In this document: positions 45,554 through 55,990 of the stretch, one piece after another
Numbering within the stretch: the stretch's first letter is position 1
Layout: each line of letters opens with the position of its first letter
DNA from: Datisca glomerata
Lineage: Eukaryota > Streptophyta > Magnoliopsida > Cucurbitales > Datiscaceae
Direction of reading: 5' to 3'
DNA: 64,000 nucleotides
NCBI GenBank assembly: GCA_003255025.1
Contig: QANY01005277.1
Span: 815,758-879,757, forward strand
Position numbers and translations under genes: made by a program
The notes under the pieces: model-generated
The model's database searches: none
The model's input: the letters and a program-made list of their open reading frames with translations, nothing else
Told to the model about the DNA's origin: nothing

Positions 45554-46140
45554 TTACAGGATTGTATTTAAGAAAAAAAGTAAATGGAGAAGTTTTTTTT
45601 TAAAATAAAACCAGAACCAATTATATAAACGACAAGAAGTCATAACAGATGTTAGGATGGTAATTTCTGAATTTTTGTTCATTATCTTCCGGATCTCCCA
45701 GGAAATGAATAGAAATAGTGAAATGTCTTCAATCCTAGAATCTTGATGGGAGCTAATTTCTGAAATTTTGTCTTGAAACCAGAAAGCTAAGGAGACCTCT
45801 TCTTCCTTTACTGTAATGAGACCAAGATTGGAGCTGAACCAACATTTACTGCTCCACGCACAGCCAAATAGAGCATGGTAAGTGGTTTCCTCTTTCTGCA
45901 AATTCTCTGTAGAATATGATAGCATGATTTAACACTAAATTCACCTCTCTTACTAGGCCGGATTAGAGTGTCCATAGAGTAGTTGAAAGAAAAGGCAATA
46001 ATCAAAATGTTCTTAGCAATCCAAGTGGGGAAAATAGAATCCACCAAAGGTTTATTCCATAAATTAAGGTTAGTAAAAATAAGATCAGATACAAAATTTT
46101 GAGACTAGGGGTCCGCAAAGTCAGGAACCCATTTTTGGGT
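45554..46140 (-). pseudogene. LINE A C-terminal zinc-binding domain (zf-RVT)
   Basis: Minus strand: a degenerate GDG…W-type start, then TLIRPSKRGEFSVKSCYHIL (46000-45940), the 'W..s..G.fsvks.Y' entry of zf-RVT. In the next frame come ALFGCAWSSKCWF and ISWEIRKIMNKN ('W.iW..RN'). The frameshift lies near 45900. Confidence 0.8.
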
Positions 46141-46368
46141 CCAAACATTAACTGAAAATCCTCTACCTATTTTCCAATATGCATTTTTCCTAAGGGTTTC
46201 TTTGCCCTGCCACAAGGTCTCCAAGCCCAAGAGCTAGATTTACCATATCACAAATAGGAAAATATAGGCTTTTAAGAAAATTAAAGCGAAGACTATTAGG
46301 ATTTTTAAGTAATAACTAAGCTTGTTTAGATAAAAGAGACAAATTAAAGATTTACAAATACCAAAAAC

Positions 46369-46932
46369 CTAGCCTCCCTCCTCCTTATTGAGAGTCATCT
46401 TATGACTACCAGACCACCAGAAACGCATAATAGCAGCCTGAAAGTTATGAGAAACATGCTTAGAAAGTTTAAAGGTACTCATGATAAAGTTAGGAAGGGC
46501 TTGAGCCACTACCTTGAGGAGAATTTTCTTCCCACCATAGGATAACAGACTAATCTTCCAAGGAGAGGTTTTCTTCTCCATTCTCTCAATGACCATGGAA
46601 AAAACAGAAGACTTAGATTTACTGCAATCAAAAGGGAGACCGAGGTAATTATCCTTCAAATTATTCATGGAAATACCAAAAATGTTAGAAATAGAGGCTT
46701 TCCTACTATTAGAAACATTTTGACTGAACCATAAGCTACTTTTATCAAGATTAGCAACATGGCAAGAAGCATTACAATAAATTTTAATACATAGATTAAG
46801 ATAATGACGAGAATGGGGATCATAATTAGTAATAAATAGACTATCATCTGCAAAGAAAAGTTGGATAAGGGGGCTACCTCTTTTCAGAGTAATAGGACAA
46901 ATAAAACCATCTTCGATTTCCATGTTATACAC
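46369..46932 (-). pseudogene. LINE A reverse transcriptase, palm to thumb
   Basis: 187 open codons: LIQLFFADDSLFI holds the catalytic FADD. LNLCIKIYCNASCHVANLDKSSLWFS follows ('F...SGL..N..KS'), then YLGLPF and WKISLLSYGGKKILLKVVAQALPNFIMSTF, the standard LINE block after RT. It ends at a stop; downstream sequence is degenerate. Confidence 0.9.
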
Positions 46933-47160
46933 TTAAAGAGAGGTTCAACATAATAATGAAAAGATAAGGAGACAGTGGGAAAAGGGGGGCTACCTCTATT
47001 TAGCAATAATAATGAAAAGATTCAAAGAAAATATGGGATAAGGGGGTTGCCTCTTTTCAAGCAATAGGACAAATAAAACCATAATCGATTGCCATGTTAA
47101 TACACTTAAAGATGGATTCAATAATAATAATGAAAAGATAAGGAGACCTCCTTATCCTAA
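46880..47160 (-). repeat. Duplicated segment within LINE A RT
   Basis: 'aggacaaataaaaccat…cgattgccatgtta…cacttaaaga…aatgaaaagataaggagac' occurs at 46890-46975 and again at 47062-47150, with a further partial copy near 46985-47035. Confidence 0.8.
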
Positions 47161-48091
47161 ACATCTACTACGAGTGATATTAATCTTAGATTTCTCATTA
47201 ATATTAATTTTATAACTCCCAGAAAAAACTCAAATCATAATCCATCTAACAAATTTAATATCAAAGCCCATTTTAATAAGAAAACATTTAAGAAAATCCT
47301 AACTCACCTTATCATAAGTTTTGAACATATCAGTCTTAAGCACCACCAATCCTTCACTACCAGATTTCTTCTTTTTTAAGTGATAGAAAATCTCCTGAGC
47401 AAGAATTGTGCTGAATATATTTTTCATTAATAAAAGCTCATTGAGAATCAGATGTAAAAGAGCTTAAATAATTTTTTTAATCTATTGGCCAGGATTTTAG
47501 ATATTATTTTGTAAAAAAAGTTACAAAGAGCTATTAGCCTAAATCGATTAAGGATCTCAGGTTGCTGGCTTTTAAGGATAAGAGTAATTGAAGTCTCATT
47601 CATTGACTTAGGGAGATAGATATTCCTAAAAAATATAAAACAATCATATAAACATCATTACATATCAAATCCCAATGTTTATGATAAAAATTTCAGAAAA
47701 ACCATCGGTCTAGGGGCTTTATCGGCACCAAGATAAAAAATAGTTAATTTAATTTCATCAAAGGATATATGAAATAAGATTATCATTAAAAGATTTATCA
47801 ATAATAGGATTCACACTGTTCAAAACTCACTCAACATCTAAAGTCGTTTAGCTTTAAAATGTCACTAAAAGAAGAATGAATCATATTAATTACCTCACTT
47901 TCCTCACTTTGCCACATACCATTCTCATCTTTCAGTCTAGAAATCCTATTAATAATTCTTCTCTTAACGTCAGGTCTATGAAAAACTTCATGTTTTTATC
48001 ATATGATTTAAGCCAATTAATTCTAGACATCTAACCCTAATAAATCTCTTCGTGCATTCAAATTTTAATAATCTTGGCTGAATTGTTCTTC
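47160..48091 (-). pseudogene. LINE A reverse transcriptase, N-terminal part
   Basis: Minus-strand pieces: SRINWLKSYDKNMKFF ('QRSR..WL..GD.NT.FFH', ~48030-47980), RRIINRISRLKDENGMW, later LPKSMNETSITLILK ('P.....T.I.LIPK', ~47610) and a degenerate 'FR.I.LCN…YKI.SKILANRLK' (47560-47490). Several stops. Confidence 0.85.
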
Positions 48092-48096
48092 ATATG
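48092..48096. repeat. Target duplication of gypsy 1, left
   Basis: atatg, repeated at 54642-54646. Confidence 0.85.
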
Positions 48097-49208
48097 TGTT
48101 ATACCTTTTTTTATATCTGAAAAAGGACCTTTAAGGAAACGTAAGAGGTCATCCGAGACTTTCTCAGTTCTCAAGTCATGTTTTTTAGAATCATAGAACA
48201 TATTGAAACAGTCTTAAGACTGAGCACTGCGACTTCTCTGAACCTGAGGCCGAACCCATCATGCAGTCTCGAGACCACCGCTCTTGGGCAGCCCGAGGAC
48301 ACCTCTCAAAGGCACCCCGAAGCATACCCCATTAGGGGTAGCCTGAGGCCAACCCCAGGGGCACTCTGAGGCCACCCTCTGGGGGGCACCCTGAGGCCAC
48401 CCCTAAGAGGCACCCCGAGGACACCCTTGAAAGGCACCCCGATGCCTAGGCACAGCTCTTCGTAGAGGGTCTTGAGGCAACCTCGGATACTAGCCCCAGG
48501 CCAAAGATTTCAGAACCCTCGAGGGTCATAAATGGTGTTCGTGTAAATCAACTTGAATGTTGACTAAGTCCCAACAGAGAGAGGTTTATGCTTGAAGAGG
48601 GACTTACGAGCGGGAAATATGCCGCCTCAGTTCACATAGGGCACATGGGCTAAGGTAGAAACTTGCAAGGTGTCATCGTATACATTTAATACACCTAGAC
48701 CAATAAGGGATGGGGTATGAGACAAAGCATGAAGCTCACTACATAAGAAGTTAGTTAACCTGCGCTAAGCAAGGTGTCATCATAAGCATTTATTGTGGCT
48801 GGTCCAATAGAGGGAGAATAAGTACAATGTGGGATACAAGGACAGGTTGTATTAAGACCCGAGATCATCACCTGATACCTCGTACATCACCAAGCTAATT
48901 AGAGAAGCCTGAAGTCGAGGGTTGGTCCGAGGAGGCACCCCATTGGTGGAGAGGCCTACTACTATACGAAGAGCAACTCAGCCTTAAGGCCCTAGTAAAT
49001 GCAATTTGAAAGGTACGCAACAACTTCCAACTACTTCTCTACTTTTCTCTCCTTCATCCTTTATTGAATTAAGCTTCGGAGGGGTAAAAATGAGACCACC
49101 CCCTTTCCTTGGTCTCCCACTTTACCTTCCCCAATTGCAGGCGTAGAGAGTAAAGTATAGCAGAAACATTGTTGGCGTGGTCTCACCCTCGAGATTTAGA
49201 CGCCAAGA
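48097..49208 (+). repeat. 5' LTR of gypsy 1
   Basis: TGTTATACC… to …CGCCAAGA. It has a GC-rich block of ~35-bp repeats 'ggcaccccgaggccaccc' (48240-48450) and a perfect palindrome CAGTCTTAAGACTG (48210-48223). The final ~520 bases (from 48690) match 54165-54641 directly; the first ~135 bases match 54025-54165 inverted. Confidence 0.85.
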
Positions 49209-49209
49209 A

Positions 49210-49228
49210 TTGGCGGCGTCTGTGGGGA
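49210..49228 (+). promoter_or_regulatory. Primer-binding site of gypsy 1
   Basis: TGGCGGCGTCTGTGGGGAC, close to the TGGCGCCGTCTGTGGGGA typical of Tat/Athila elements, two bases after the LTR. Confidence 0.85.
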
Positions 49229-49739
49229 CTAAAGGTTAAGCATACTTTGCCTCGTAGTTTCCAACTGAAGAATTAAGAGAATGAGTTGAAGATCCAACCA
49301 GACAACAAGATCTAACTGATGGCCCACCTTTTTTGTTCATTCAAGGGAGCCTCCAATTTCTAATGAAGTGCCAGCCCCAATACCCCAACTAAATTGAAGG
49401 GTCAACGCTCGAAGAAACCACCATACCCAATGAGAGGAAATTACTGAATTGCAGGGCAGGTCCAAGCTCTTACCCCCTTAACCATTAAAGTTGAGCCCCT
49501 CACGTTAGAACCTACACTATAGAGGAGGACATGGAATAGGAGGTGGAACAGCAATACCGAAATGCTGGGACTAGTGTCGGACAACCATGGGGTGCGCAGC
49601 CAAACAACCCTAAGGATCTACGCACGATGCTCAATGAAAAAAGCAAGGCGCAAACTGAAGTCGAAGACACAACGGAAAGAGATCTGGGGATATGGGCAGA
49701 GATAAAATTGCTCTGAAAGCAAATAGGCGACATGAGGCG

Positions 49740-50700
49740 AGTTTGAGCTATGGACGTCCCCGACTCAACAGATGCCCTACTTCAGTATACAGAACCTCCA
49801 TTCATAGAGGAGATCATGCGTGATGAGATGCCCCCCACGGTTTAAGATGTCATCCATCATGCTCTGTGACGACACTGTGGACTCTACTAAGCACTTGAAG
49901 ACTTTGAGAGCTTAGATGGAGCTCTAGGGTACCCCAGAGGCTCTTATGTGTAAAGTGTTCCCTCTTACACTATCATCCCCAGCCCGCTCTTGGTATCGAC
50001 AGCTAAAGTTAAGCTCTATCTCATCATTTGGTGAACTCAGCAAGACGTTCATCCATCAATTTCTAAGGGGTAGAGACCTGAGGACGCCTGCCACTCATCT
50101 CCTCACCATTAGGCAGCATAAAGATGAGAACCTACACGACTATGTTGTCAGGTTTAATACGGAGGCTTTGAAAGTGAAGGGATACATCGATGACGTAGCC
50201 CTCATGGCAATGATGGCCGAGCTAAGTGATAAGTGGTTTTGTGGTCCTTAGCAAAGAAGACACCCACAAGTTTCTCTGAGCTCCTTACCCGCGCCCAAAA
50301 GTAAATAAGCGTAGCTGAGCTCATAAGCTCGCGAGATGGGGATCGAACCAAGGATAAGCCAAGGGAAGAAAAGAAGGAACCTGACCAGCGAGGAGGGAAG
50401 AAAAGACCCTGTGAGGAAACAAGACCACTTGAACCGGGCAAGCCAAAGTCTTTACGTGTAGACTGATCTGTTAACCTAATTCCATCAACAACGCCTCGGG
50501 AGCAAATACACATGCAAATCGGAGATAAAAGGTTGCTGAGATGGCCCTAAAATTGAAAGGAACCCCAGAGCATCGAAACAAGAATAAATATTGCTTGTTT
50601 CACAAAGTCCATGGGCATCACACAATTGAATGTCATGACCTCAAACAGGAACTCAAAAACTTGGTCCATATAGGGTATCTCAAGGAGTATGTGGCTACCA
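49740..50700 (+). pseudogene. Gypsy 1 gag, broken
   Basis: Particle protein. The open piece at 49946-50251 reads CKVFPLTLSSPARSWYRQL, SISSFGELSKTFIHQF, HLLTIRQHKDENLHDYVVRFNTEAL, the Retrotrans_gag pattern. After a stop at 50249 the frame shifts. Near 50590-50640 KYCLFHKVHGHHTIEC forms the Tat-type zinc finger (YC.FH…GH.T..C). Confidence 0.9.
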
Positions 50701-50956
50701 GATGATGAGAGCACAGCCCACCGCCACTGCGGAGGGTTGACAAGAAACGGGATCCCCAGAAACAACCACTAGGGAAGTAAGAACTATATGGGGAGGACTG
50801 CACAAAGGTAACTTGAATCGAACTTGGAGGAACTTAGCCCGACAAGCTAGGAGGGAACCTGATGCTTATTTCAATGCAACCCCTATAACCTCTTATTACC
50901 TTCACAGATAGCCACGAGTTACCAACGCTTGTTATTTCATACTTGCACAAGAGGAG

Positions 50957-51451
50957 GTGACCTTTACAGATCAAGACCTAGTAGGTGTCCACCACCCCCA
51001 CAATTACAACTTGGTGGTCACCCTCGCCATTGCAAATGTTCGAGTCCATCAATTACTTATCGACGGGGGCAGCTATGCTGACATACTAGGAATGGAAGCC
51101 TTAATACAAATGAGACTTGACCTTAATGATTGCATTACCGAAGCCACAAGCTTAGTAGGCTTTGAAGGAGAAATCATATTCCCCTATGGGAGTATTGAAC
51201 TTACGGTCACCATGGGAGAGTACCCGCAGCAGGTCACGCTGATGACAAAGATCCTGGTAGTCCAAGACACCCAAGTTTACAATGGGAGCATGGGGCAACC
51301 ATTTATACACATGGCTAGAGCAATCGCCTCATCCTATCACCAACTTATGAAGTTCCCCACTCCACATGGTGTGGTAACTATCAGAGTGGGAAGGGGTCCT
51401 CTAGAGAGCGCTATCCCACATTGTTGCGTAGGAGAGACGTGCCCATTTTGA
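50957..51451 (+). pseudogene. Gypsy 1 aspartic protease
   Basis: Open for 164 codons. VHHPHNYNLVVTLAIANVRV is followed by HQLLIDGGSYADILGMEAL (51044-51100): the D-G-G-S-x-A-D-I-L form used by Tat proteases. The later IFPYGSIELTVTMGEYPQQV is the usual 'G.I.LPV..G..P....'. The frame is intact here but lacks its join to RT. Confidence 0.9.
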
Positions 51452-51719
51452 TGCTCCAAGATCCCGATGACATGATGGAAGAGAGAGAAATTATCACTCA
51501 CAAGACACCCCATTGCAAATGACATCAGATGATCGAGAGGAAGGCAAGGCTCACGCGGAACCAGAAGTGGAGGTTAGGGAAGTTGTGTTGGTTACAGACT
51601 ACCTAACTAAAGTAACTAAGATTGGGAGCAGCCTCACTGGCGAATCAGAAGTTGAGCTAATTACATTCCTTCGATCTAACATGGGTAACTTCGCCGGACA
51701 CATGACGACATGCCGAGGA

Positions 51720-52391
51720 TAGACACAAAGGTCATAGTACACAGACTACGGGTGAACCCCGAGGCTAAACCAGTCAAGCTGAAGAGCCGACAGTTTGATA
51801 AAACAAGGACCAATGCCATGAACGAAGAAGTGGACAAGTTCTTGGAGGCCTAACTCATCATAGAGGTCCACTGCCCCCAGTGGCTAACAAATGTGGTGAT
51901 GGTGACGAAACCTAATGGGAAGTGGAGAATGTGTGTTGACTTTATCGACCTCAACAAGGCCTACCCCAAGGATAGCTTCCCACTTCCAAGGATAAACCAG
52001 CTAGTGGATGCCACATTGGGGTATGAAGTTTTATGTTTCATGGATACGTACTTGGGCTACAATCAGATAAGAATGTATCACTTAGATGAAGAAAAAATAC
52101 TGCATTCACCACTGAAAGGGGTTTGTATTGTTATAGAGACATGTACTTTAGGGTTAAAGAACGTTGGGGCCACATATCAACGCCTTGTCAACAAGATGTT
52201 TGCAAAGCAAATAGGGAGGAACATGGAGCTATACGTTGATGACATGCTTGCTAAGAGTGCCACTTTTACCTCCTTCTTGACAGACCTAGCCAAAACCTTT
52301 TCAACTCTAAGGGAGTATAACATGAGGCTTAACCCAACTAAGTGTGTTTTCGGAGTAGGAGCAGGGAAGTTTTTTGGGTTCATAGTAAACT
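51720..52391 (+). pseudogene. Gypsy 1 reverse transcriptase
   Basis: Before 51852 (stop) it reads DTKVIVHRLRVNPEAKPVK in the adjoining frame. The open part 51893-52393 has KPNGKWRMCVDFIDLNKAYPKDSFPLPRI, FMDTYLGYNQIRM (first catalytic Asp, in the 'D.ySGYnQI' block) and NMELYVDDMLAKS (YVDD at 52232-52243), ending FFGFIVN at a stop where the family has 'FLGFMVS.RGIEANP'. Confidence 0.9.
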
Positions 52392-53000
52392 AAATGGGGA
52401 TTGAAGCGAACCCCGATAAGATCCAAGCCCTTGTGGAGATGCAACCACCCTAAAATGTAAAAGAAGTGCAACGACTGAATGGATGAGCAGCTGCCTTGAA
52501 TCGGTTCGTGTCCCGAGCTACAGACAAGTGCCTGCCCTTTTTTCGAGCACTAAAAAGGGAAAGGATTTTAATGGACATATGAATGCAACAAGACCTTTGA
52601 GAAGTCAAAGGAGTATTTAGGGAAGCCACCCTTGTAGAGCAGGCCTTTCCCAGGGGAGGTTCTCTCATGTACATGGCTGCCACTCCAGTGGCAGTTAGTT
52701 CAGCCCTAGTCAGGGAAGAAGGGAAAATTTAGAGCCTTGTGTTTTACACCAGCAAAGCTAACACCAACACTAAGTCACGATACCCAAACTTGGAAAAACT
52801 AGCTTATGCGCTTATTAACTTTACCCGAAGGCTGAGACCCTATTTTCAGGCACACCCAATCACCATCAAGATCGTGTATCTGCTGAAGTAGTTGTTGATG
52901 AAATCTGAAGTGTCTGGAAGGATAACTAAGTGGACTATTGAGTTATTAGAGTTTGAAATAAAGTTTGAACCAATGACTGCAATCAAAGGTCAAGCCGCTG
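52392..53000 (+). pseudogene. Gypsy 1 RNase H (retroviral-type)
   Basis: MGIEANPDKIQALVEM, SLMYMAATPVAVSSALVREEG, VFYTSKANTNTKSRYPNLEKLAYALINFTRRLRPYFQAHPI, SGRITKWTIELLEFEIKFEP and IKGQAAADFLVEL are all recognisable. Stops lie at 52452, 52485, 52576, 52600 and 52890. Confidence 0.9.
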
Positions 53001-53029
53001 CTGATTTCTTGGTGGAGTTAGCCCCGACC

Positions 53030-53430
53030 TCAGTCCAAGTCAAAGAAACGCTATGGGAACTTTATGTCGACGGATTCAGTAATGTAGCTGGCAGTAAAGC
53101 GGGTCTTGTCCTCATACTTCTGACCAGATCAAGCTCGAGTATGCCCTCAAGTTCAGATTTTCAGCCACAAATAATGAAACAGAGTATGATGGGCTACTAG
53201 CAGGCCTAAGGTTGGCTGTGGCATTGGGGGTTAAGAATCATATAATATACAACGACTTACAACTTGTCGTGGGACAAGTGAAGGCAGACTTCTAAGAGGA
53301 ACGCATGGAACAATACCTTACTCAGGTCAAGACCTTCCTCTTAAGACTTGGCAGCCATCAAATTGACCACATCTTGAGGTCCCAGAACAATCATGCAGAC
53401 TCCTTGGCTACACTAGTCTCGGCATCCGGG
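53030..53430 (+). pseudogene. Gypsy 1 second RNase H (archaeal-type, aRH)
   Basis: WELYVDGFSNVAGSKAGLVL (first Asp), then in the next frame FSATNNETEYDGLLAGLRLAVALG (Glu) and DLQLVVGQV (Asp); later YLTQVKTFLLRLGSHQIDHILRSQNNHADSLATL. This extra RNase H is diagnostic for the Tat lineage. A frameshift near 53130 and a stop at 53294. Confidence 0.9.
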
Positions 53431-53685
53431 CATGAGCTGAACAGGAATATCCCAGTGGAACACCTTGCCTGCCCTAGCATTGAGGTGTTGGATTCTATGG
53501 AGCTGGACCTCACCGAGGTCGAGTGGATGGATCTCATCATTCGTTATCTTAGTCATGGGGAACTCCCAAAAGATAAAACTGAAGCAAGACGAGTTCGGTA
53601 TGCCTCAGCACCATATAGGCTACTAGAGGGAATCCAATATCGAAATGGGTTTTCACTATTATACCACATGGCACTGCAGTGTTGC
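53431..53685 (+). pseudogene. Gypsy 1 integrase, N-terminal stub
   Basis: WMDLIIRYLSHGELPKDKTEARRVRYASAPYRLLEGIQYRNGFSLL corresponds to the start of Tat integrase ('YL..G.LP.dk.eAr..r..a..Y.l..g.LYRRg.s.pLL'), seen here in shorter quoted parts only in position 53520-53660. Everything after it (zinc finger, DDE core) is missing. Confidence 0.85.
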
Positions 53686-53689
53686 ACTC

Positions 53690-53855
53690 TCACTACTGTA
53701 ATACCACATCGCACTACAGTAGTCCACGTCAATCTTTGATATCACATCAGTGATTGACACGTGATAATTACTGTAAATTAAATATTTATTTTAACAAGAT
53801 AAATATCTAGATATTAGTTACTTCAAAATTAACATATTTAATTACTCATATACGC
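53690..53855 (-). repeat. Inverted fragment of the copia solo-LTR family
   Basis: The reverse complement (…gatatttatct-gttaaaataaatatttaatt-acagtaattatca-gtgtcaa…) aligns with 9055-9200. It sits exactly where gypsy 1 integrase is lost. Confidence 0.8.
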
Positions 53856-53865
53856 AAGTGCCCCG

Positions 53866-54641
53866 AGCCCCTCGCGGGTACCCTGAGGCCAACCCCCTCG
53901 ATGGCAGCCTGAGGCCAGCCCTTGGGGCTACCCCGAGGCCACTCTTTTGGGGGCAACCCAAGGCCACCCCTAAATGGTGGACTCGGGGTGCCTAACTCCT
54001 AGGAGTTCGGGGCACTCACGACGCTCAGTCTTGAAACTATTTCAATATGTTTTATGATCTTAGAAAATATGACTTGAGAACCTAGAAAGTCACAGATGAC
54101 CTCTAACGTGTCCTTAACGGTCTTTTTTCATATATCCAAAAAATGGGTATAATAGTTACCCTAACACCTAAACCAATCAGGGATGTGGTATAAGACCAAG
54201 CATGAAGCTAACTATCCAAGGAGTCAGTCAACCTACGCCAAGCAAAGTGACATCATAAGAAATTATTACGGCTGATCCAATAGAGGGCGAGGAAGTACAT
54301 TGTGGGATACAAGGACAAGTAATCCTGACACTCGAGGTCATCACCTGATACCTTGTACCCCACCAAGACCATTAGAGAAGCCTAAAGCTGGGGGTTGGTC
54401 TGTGGAGGAAACCCATTAGGAAAGGCTTGCCACTGTATGGAGACCAACACAGCCTCAACGCAAGCTTCCCACTATAAATACCCTAGTAAATGCACTTTCA
54501 AAGGTACGGAACAACTTCCAACTACTTCTCTACTTTGCTCTACTTCATCTTTTAATGGCTTTCCCCATTGCAGGTGTAGAGAGTGGGGTAGAGCAGAAAC
54601 ATTGTGGGCCTAGTCTCACCCTCGAGATTTAGCCGCCAACA
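53866..54641 (+). repeat. 3' LTR of gypsy 1, rearranged
   Basis: GC-rich ~35-bp repeats (53868-53990) in the same sense as in the 5' LTR, a perfect palindrome AACTCCTAGGAGTT (53996-54009), an AT-rich arm (54025-54165) that is inverted relative to the first 135 bases of the 5' LTR, then ~475 bases in direct register with 48690-49208. Ends CCAACA at 54641. Confidence 0.8.
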
Positions 54642-54646
54642 ATATG

Positions 54647-54840
54647 GATTTTGTCATCCTCATTTTCTTTACTAAGGGAGGCCAAATTATCCTCTAAAAG
54701 ATCAATTCTAAGGTTAGGATTGTCATTTAAGTTTTTATTCCAATCTTTCAAATTAGCCTTGCTAGATTTCAGCTTATTGATGAGGTTCCCCATACCACCC
54801 TTAGAATTACTATTATTCTTTCAAATTAGCCTTGCTAGAT
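54647..54840 (-). pseudogene. LINE A linker between endonuclease and RT
   Basis: Minus strand: MGNLINKLKSSKANLKDWNKNL and RIDLLEDNLASLSKENEDD, the helical linker of plant LINEs ('KL..LK..LK.WNK..…LE..L'). A 24-base block ctttcaaattagccttgctagatt occurs twice (54747 and 54820), marking the broken joint with gypsy 2. Confidence 0.7.
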
Positions 54841-54859
54841 TAAAGGCAGAGACCCTTAA

Positions 54860-55501
54860 AGGACTTCCAGGAGGCAATATACGAGCAGCTGTAGAAGTGG
54901 AGAAAAATAACAGTAGGCCACCCTCCTTCTAATGCCTTGGTCCTTTTGACCACTAACAATTTGTAAGGCTCAAGCGTAAATGAAAGCCACATAGTACGGA
55001 TAAACGGGCTCGTCATTCCCAATTGAAATACAGAGCTTTGCATCAATCATCCACCACAGTTAAAGTGTGCATCTGGGTTATACAGCTCCCAAGTTTCACA
55101 TCCCACCTCGAGAGAAAAAGATGGATGAAGGTCATGTCAAAATTGGTACACGGGCTCACAGGACAAACCTGGTTTAAATCCCTAGTCACAAAATGGTGGT
55201 AGTCAAGACTTTTTACAACACCCTTCAAGGAGACCAAGTCTTTAATAGTGGGACATTCAGACGTGCTTCTCTCAAGCTCCTGTGCGGAGTAGATGAACCC
55301 GCATGAGTAGAGGAGCCCACAATCGATGAACTGCCCAAAGAGCAGGTGGGAGAAGAACTTGAAAGATCGTGGGAGTCCATTAACCACCCATAGGAGCAAG
55401 TGAAGAAGGCAGTTCAGGACAGATAAACTTCTGCCCATAAGTAGAATGTGGAGCTCAAGGGGTCTCACCATCAAGGGAAAGGTGAAGCTTAAAAAGGACA
55501 C
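54860..55501 (-). pseudogene. Antisense ORF of gypsy 2, downstream part
   Basis: Minus strand 55501-55043 is open for 152 codons: LHLLLWVVNGLPRSFKFFSHLLFG is followed by a Cys-containing tail. It then continues after a stop as QLGMTSPFIRTMWLSF…PYKLLVVKRTK (55010-54940). The style recalls the 'putative gypsy-type transposon' family (PF04195) seen as antisense ORFs in Tat elements. This is a weak family call; the function of these ORFs is unknown. Confidence 0.45.
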
Positions 55502-55723
55502 CCCAACAACAGACGGAGAACGACAGCCCGAGAAATAAGAGTCTCAATCATCTCTGGTTCTTCACCTCGGTCTATTCCCCCTAATCACAGCAGAGGAAGC
55601 AGCCTCCCTTTTAAACAACCAATGTCGAGGTGAAACGGACAACAAAGATTGTGTACTCAGTGACATTCGTTAAATATTAGGGAAAAATTGGCTCTTCTAC
55701 AACTTGCTATAAATGATCAAAAA

Positions 55724-55990
55724 GTGATGACTGGTGTGGTGCTCTAGCCTGCCACTCAGGATAATTAAAAAGTCATGACCGACACGGTGCTATAGCCCGT
55801 CAGTTTGGATTAAAAAGTGATGACTTGTGCGATGCTCTAGCCCCCATTCGGGATAAAAAAAGTGATGACTGGCGTGGTGCTCTAGCACGCCAGTTGGGAT
55901 CAAAAATTGATGATTGGCGTTGTGCTCTAGCCTGTCACTCGGGATAAAAAGTGATGACTTACGCGGTGCTCTAGCCTACTAGTGATTGAA
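55724..55990 (+). repeat. Minisatellite array, ~45-bp unit, six copies
   Basis: Unit 'gtgatgactggcgtggtgctctagcc…gggataaaaa'; starts at 55724, 55772, 55817, 55862, ~55907 and 55951. Confidence 0.95.

Larger units (their letters stand above)
48097..54641 (+). mobile_element. Ty3/gypsy element 1 (Tat lineage), integrase deleted
   Basis: Starts TGTTATACC and ends CCGCCAACA with 5-bp target duplication atatg. It carries a 1.1-kb 5' LTR, a Tat/Athila-type primer site, gag, protease, RT, RNase H and a second archaeal-type RNase H, which marks the Tat lineage. The polyprotein breaks off at the start of integrase (~53680), replaced by an inverted fragment of the copia solo-LTR family. The 3' LTR is rearranged. 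All frames are interrupted. Confidence 0.9.

Noticed and set aside
48178..48369. 63-codon frame in the GC-rich part of the gypsy LTR
   Set aside because: Lies in the LTR minisatellite; the other LTR does not preserve it.
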